DNA from: Sebastes aleutianus | Taxonomy: Eukaryota; Chordata; Actinopteri; Perciformes; Sebastidae | DNA length: 64,000 nt | Reading direction: 5' to 3' | Assembly: GCA_916700875.1 (NCBI GenBank) | Contig: CAKAKS010000060.1 | Coordinates: 29,606,189 to 29,670,188, forward strand | Shown here: one piece after another, positions 58,953-64,000 of the stretch | Numbering within the stretch: the first letter of the stretch is position 1 | Layout of the letters: every line of letters begins with the position of its first letter | Notes under the pieces: generated by a model | What the model was told of the DNA's origin: nothing | Seen by the model: the letters and a program-made list of their open reading frames with translations, nothing else | Database searches by the model: none | Program-made: the position numbers and the translations under genes

Positions 58953-61788
58953 ATCAGAAAGCTGGTACAAAACATGACTGAGCCTTTTCACTTTTTCAGT
59001 CACCAACTACCACAAAGATAAAGTAATTTAGGACTAAGCAGTTTGGTAAAGTTTGCATCAGATTTTTACAGACAGGTAAGAACTGTAAAAGATCATTGAA
59101 ATGCCTGCTTTGAAAAGATCCCAGGAAATGCCTGTTGAGCCTTGACTTTAAGTAAAGCAACATTTTAGTTTGGCATTGACTGTTCTCCATTGCTCATTTT
59201 CTCTGTCTGCCTATCTTTTATCGTCTCTGACAGAATAAAGGAAAGGTTTTTACTTGTGCTTTGCTTTCGACATAGAACTTGCGGTTCGACTCGGCCTTGC
59301 CTCTGGTTAATCGCTGCTTGTTAGAGATTCTGGCACATTGAAGAGCCCGACCACACCGCTGTTTGCCTGTCAAACAGTCTGCAAGAGCAGGGCAATTACA
59401 AAAGCAAACGTTGCTCACACTTGGTCGTAATGAAAAGGAGGTGTGCATGTGTGCACTTGTGTGTTTGGTCATATGCATACACTTGTGCACAAACCGCTGA
59501 CTGCTATTGGTGGAGCAGCCTTCTTGACAATAAAATGTGATCCAGTCTGCAAAAGGTTTCTTTCGTTTTTGTCATGTTCAGTACTTCAGCAAATCTAATA
59601 TCACTTCATCATCACACACATTTCTGAACCTACTAGAAATAGACCTACATTTGACCTTTGTTATTAACTCACCACATCTGACTTTCATTAACACGCTGGC
59701 GGAACCTCCTATCTGTGAAAGACAGTGCAGGAAAATACTGTGGTAGTGGCCATATTTAAGGGCTTTTCGACGATGTGTAAATAATCCATCATGATTTAAG
59801 GTGAGACACAAAACATTGTTTTTCATGCACTGGTCAATTTTGAGGTTTTGGGCTATTTTGCTTCCATAACGTCTTCTTTCAGACTAGTTGAAAAAAAACA
59901 TCCACAATACACGTTTAGGTTTTTATTTTACTACTTTGTCTATTTGCATCTGTAGATTTCTCCTTTTAATTCACCAAAAGTTTGCATATTTAAACATACA
60001 ATTTCAGAAAACTTGTAATACAAAAAAGTATTGTCTTGATGTAAGTAATCAACTGGGGAAGTTTCATGGTGATCTCAAATGTATCTCTATCTCTAATCCT
60101 GTAGGGTCTAGCAAAATGTATGGAATTTTACAACATAGTGTATATCTCTGGCTGTTTTCTCAATTTCAGTAGCACTTACATCCATCAAACTTTCCAGTTT
60201 CATTCCAATCTATATTCAGTTATTTTACAGAGAGGTTTGTTCATATACCATTCATAGCCTGATTTATAGAGCATTTTATTCTTAAAAACATGGTAAAAAT
60301 AGATTTTTTCACAGTTTTATTTTCTGATTTATAGAGTGATAAAAAGAAATATCCAAAATGCCCTCAGTAAAAACCTTTGACTCTAATATGTCAACAAAAT
60401 GAAACAAGAATTTTGAACGTGGCTTTATCCAATGTTCAGATTTCTTGTTCTGGAAATGTATGCACATATTTTGATAAGATAATGCTTCATTTGCATGTTC
60501 AAACATATATTTTTAGATAATGTAAGTAATCAACTGGGGAAGCTTCATGGCGATAGCTATTCACCTGGCGTGTCTCTCCTTAAAACATGCAAGCGAACCT
60601 AGAGCAGCAGGAGTTGTATAACCTGACGGTGTCAGGAGAATTCGGTAGACATGGTGTCATCTTGTTGCTTTACCAAAGGTATTTATACTTCTAGCCATCC
60701 CTGCTTTTCTGTTAATGCAACTGATTAGTACCTATACTATCTATAAGAAGCTACAGCATCGCATTGGTAGCAGCAGGCTGTTTCATGTCAACAGAAACAG
60801 TTTGTTTTAACCAAATGCTGAGGTCCATGCCATTTTTCCTGTTAACCACTTTGTGAATCTCGTTTGTAAAAAAGTAGAGCCGTAATGTAGACTTTCATAG
60901 TCACAGAAATACCTAACAGACATTTTTTTACTGATTTATTGACTCCATAAGCCTCCAGTAAGACTGCTAAGTATATTAAAATATCACAACAATAACCAGA
61001 TTTGATTAAAATGCCACTACTTTCAGCAGTGCCACCTTCTCTTTATACATTAATCGACTGGAAACAAAGGGTTGTTTTTGTCTTTTTAAGAGGCGGTATT
61101 AGGCACAGTGGAGCAGTTTCTCACGGCAAGCTGACACCGCTAAGGTTAGCCTGGCATTTGCACAAGATATGATGCTTTTCGTGGGTTGTTGAGGAAACCA
61201 GGCGGAGCAATAGATCAACCAAAATGGCAAAAAATATCTCAGTAATGGTAAGAAGAGACGATGTCTCAGAATAGTAACTTCTGTAAAGGGAAGGACAACA
61301 TAAAGCAAAGAAAACCCCATAAAAACAATTTGCATACTGTATATGTGATACATGTATATTGCAGATTAGTTTATAGAGAGTATATATATGACTCTCGGGT
61401 AGAAATTCAGCAGAATACGTCAGAAGTCAGAGAAGCTGTGGGGGAACTGATTAAGACGCTGCAATGAAACCCAGAGGATGCTACAGAATATATGCTTACA
61501 TTGCCTGAAACATAACTTCTAACAGACTCGTACAATAAAGCAAATGTTGTTGTTTAAGTACAAACACAAGTGAGCAACATCAGCTTCTGTCAGTTGTGAG
61601 TGCTAATTAGGGAGCCTAGAGGTCAGATTTGCATTTTCGAGCCAGAGTTTGCTGGTTCTCATCGCTGACCTGAAATCTGAATGGGGACAATGAACAAGAA
61701 ATGTTCCTCTCGTACTGCAGAGGTGCACTTGAGCAAAGCAGTGCATATTGAGTTACTCTAGTAATCGTAAACATTAAAGGCTATGTGG
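58953..61788. other. Unassigned stretch with a 33-bp direct repeat
   Basis: AT-rich sequence without recognised transposon or gene. A direct repeat of 33 bp at 60041-60073 and 60522-60554 is listed separately. Short open frames (59537-59746, 59888-60172) have no known domain. Confidence 0.45.
60041..60554 (+). repeat. 33-bp direct repeat pair, 481 bp apart
   Basis: GTAAGTAATCAACTGGGGAA begins both copies, continuing as a total of 33 bp with two differences. The intervening sequence is AT-rich without a recognised gene. The pair may be parts of one transposon or a tandem duplication whose interior has diverged. Confidence 0.8.
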
Positions 61789-62350
61789 TAGGGGTGAGAA
61801 TCACCAGAGGCCCCACTATACCATATTATCACGATACGATCTTATTGCGATTTTAAACATTTAGCGATATGCTGAGTTTTGCGATAAGATATATAACGAT
61901 ATATTGCGATTTATTACCCTTTTTTTACTGCAAATTACGCAGTTTGTCAACATTTGATTTGTTTTTGGTCAACACAGTTTTCACTCTGTTTATCTCAGAG
62001 TTTTAATTTACATATCTTGAGGTTAGAGGTCAAGGGACCCTTTTGAAAATGACCATGCCAGTTTTTCCTCACTACAATTTAGCGTAAATCTTCCCGACAA
62101 GCTACAGTAACAGGACGTGGTTGGTACCAAACGATTCTTTGGGTTCTAGTTTCATATGATACCAGTATCTTCACTCTAGCTTTAAGTCTGAGCCCGCTAC
62201 AACCTCTGAAAGACATAGTAGCATTGGATTGTTAAGAGTTTAATAGTTTATATAATAAGAGATTGATACTTGAGGTCCGTGTATCGATACGATATTGCCA
62301 CGCAAAATATCGCGACACTATTGTCTATCAATTTTTTTCTCCCATCCCTA
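61789..62350 (-). mobile_element. hAT-type MITE (TAGGGGTG family), intact with 8-bp TSD
   Basis: The left end TAGGGGTGAGAATCACCAG and the right end TTTCTCCCATCCCTA are inverted copies, flanked by the perfect octamer CTATGTGG (61781-61788 and 62351-62358). The interior has GATACGAT- and GCGATAT-type words and, at about 62015-62210, a module shared with the TAGGGCTGTCAAAG family. It lies opposite to the copy at 4.6 kb. Confidence 0.93.
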
Positions 62351-63411
62351 CTATGTGGAGACATGGCAATTAGGCTACCGGTAAGCCAAAACTAATGAAC
62401 AACTACAAAAAATATATATATATCTTGATCTCAATAACTTTTATCCTATCCTCGAAGCTTTTATCCTGCTTGTATTGACTATTATAAACACCTGTTGGGG
62501 TTTTGTTCATCATTCACTGTCTCCAGAAAGTAAAGAGAACAGTGAATATTAAAAAAAAAAGATACATTGTTATTAACACCTTTTGTTATTCACTTTAAGT
62601 GGTAACTAAACTCACAATATTCATGTTTTGTTTTTGGTATATACAGCAACGTGTTTGGTGCTAGGTGTTGATTGCTGTCGTGTTTCTGTACCGCAGTTCC
62701 CCAGAGACCCGTCACCTGTCAATCAAACAGTAAGGTATGCTGTTTGATTGACGTGTGCCGGCATACTGTGAAAAAGACAAAGCTTTCATGGCTATAGCGT
62801 GAAGCAGTAGAAAGTAACAATACAGTATGTATGATAATGCTTTGTCAAATATAGCAGATTATTTACTTAAGTTTATCAGTTACATACTACTTTAGTTAAG
62901 AACAGTATATAAAGCAATAATACATCATTATAACATATAATTTAAAGTTGATATATTTATCAGCATTCACACTGTAGTGTCCAATTCAGTTTCTCCAGAG
63001 ACAGATGTGATATTTTAAAATGTTTTTTTTGTTACATTACTTGACCTGGACCACACAGACGTATGCCACATAAATTGTATCGCAAGGCAGACAACCTCCA
63101 TGCAACTTGTATTTCAGCGCTTCAATTTGAATTGTTGCCATGACGGTAATTAAATCTTACATCATTCACATGAGACCACTGTCATCATTTTGGAATCATC
63201 ATGGCACATAGCCTGGATAACGATGAGAAAACAACTGAAAGAAAGTCAAATATTGGACTGTTTAGTTTAGACACATATCTATAACTGAAATTAAAACAGA
63301 AATATATTTAATGTCTTTTATTGTTATTCTTTATTCTTATTTATTCTTATCCTTGTGACATCCTAATATACATATAAGCAGTTCTCCAATAGAAGATAAC
63401 ACCAATTCATG
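62351..63411. other. Unassigned stretch
   Basis: AT-rich, with a poly-A run near 62550. No gene or transposon recognised. Confidence 0.5.
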
Positions 63412-63640
63412 TAGGACTGCAACTAATGATTAATTCCATTATCGATTAATCAGCTGATTATTTTCTCAATTAATTGTTTGGTCTTTTAAGTGTCAGGAAA
63501 TTTAGAAAAAATGCTATGATTTCCTAAAGGAGAATTGCCTGTTTTGTCCGACCAACAGTCCAAAACTCAAATATTTTGGATGTAGTGTGGCATTTTTGCT
63601 TGAAAAAAGACTATCAAAATATTAGCCGTTGATTTAGGGA
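63412..63640 (+). mobile_element. hAT-type MITE (GCTGCAACTAA family), 5' part
   Basis: It begins TAGGACTGCAACTAATGATT and continues through ATTATCGATTAATC and TTTTCTCAATTAATTG; the right terminus is not seen. Another repeat follows directly. Confidence 0.72.
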
Positions 63641-64000
63641 CGGATTTAGTAGTTGATACCGATACCAGTGAAATTTTACAATTCTTGATACCCAATTCGA
63701 TACCATGGTAAAACACAAAACAATAAATCCCATGTACTTCAACATACACTACTTTATCGTTTGCATAATACTGTTTTTTGCAAATATATTATAAATCCCT
63801 GACGATACGCCTCAAATTTCTCGACAAAAACTACATTTTACAAGATTATTTTTGAACACATCATAACGTTATAATCTGCCATTGCCCAATACTCCTTTTT
63901 ACTAAACAGAGCTTGAACGCATCATAATGTAACTCAGTGCAACCTCTGTTAATGTTAGCTGTTAACTACGTTATTTAGCCAATCAGGACTATGCTGCCCA
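63641..64000 (+). repeat. Dispersed repeat cut by the window end
   Basis: 63815-64000 matches 51865-51930 plus 52459-52600 and here is uninterrupted, ending CAGGACTATGCTGCCCA at the window edge. The part before it (GATACCGATACC, CCCAATTCGATACCATGG) looks like an interior piece of a hAT-type element. Confidence 0.6.

Noticed and set aside
59281..59300. GGTTCGACTC resembling a tRNA B box
   Set aside because: No A box at the right distance and no cloverleaf can be drawn, so neither a tRNA nor a tRNA-derived SINE is supported.

Overview
The window looks like gene-poor, repeat-rich nuclear DNA from a spiny-rayed (percomorph) teleost fish. The evidence is the dense set of short non-autonomous DNA transposons that I recognise from fish genomes: hAT-type elements starting TAGGGCTG, TAGGGATG, TAGGGGTG or CAGTGGTGG, TTAA-ended MITEs, a Tc1-like remnant and a Harbinger-type remnant. 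Long microsatellites, introns-like AT content and the absence of any long open frame fit the same picture. No complete protein-coding gene, rRNA, tRNA or CRISPR array was found. The window is either intergenic or lies within very large introns.

Layout. 1-5 kb: a long tetranucleotide microsatellite, two opposite copies of one MITE family, then a foldback element (about 4.1-5.24 kb) carrying a nested hAT-type element with an 8-bp target duplication. 5-18 kb: mostly unassigned sequence, a second foldback element (9.19-9.75 kb), a 17-bp minisatellite (11.2 kb), a TTAA MITE (12.96 kb), then a repeat-poor block (13.4-17.5 kb) holding an 84-nt exon-like segment on the minus strand. 18-28 kb: nested and duplicated hAT elements (18.8-19.9 kb), a MITE with an insert (21.05 kb), a repeat carrying perfect palindromic nuclear-receptor motifs (21.55 kb), a Harbinger-like remnant with a MADF-domain frame (23.5-24.1 kb), a hAT element (24.1 kb), and two copies of a TTAA MITE, one with a 134-bp internal inverted duplication (27.0-27.9 kb). 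28-43 kb: exon-like segments at 28.3, 32.9 and 43.0 kb, several repeat-poor stretches that may be conserved noncoding DNA, an AT-rich palindrome at 37.9-38.1 kb, and a promoter-like segment with a strong splice donor at 38.43-38.76 kb. 43-64 kb: a Tc1-like fragment nested in a hAT element (43.8-44.7 kb), further hAT and TTAA elements, a second and longer copy of the palindromic-motif repeat (49.6-50.2 kb), a hAT element with a perfect 8-bp duplication (61.8-62.4 kb), and a repeat cut by the window end.

The only recognisable coding sequence is transposon-derived: the N-terminal DNA-binding part of a Tc1-like transposase (frameshifted and internally deleted) and a MADF/Myb-like reading frame in the Harbinger-type remnant. 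Candidate host exons are listed with low confidence because they rest on splice signals and open frames alone; transcript data or a cross-species alignment would decide them. Family assignments of the repeats rest on terminal sequences, target-site duplications and recognition of familiar fish repeats, not on a database search.
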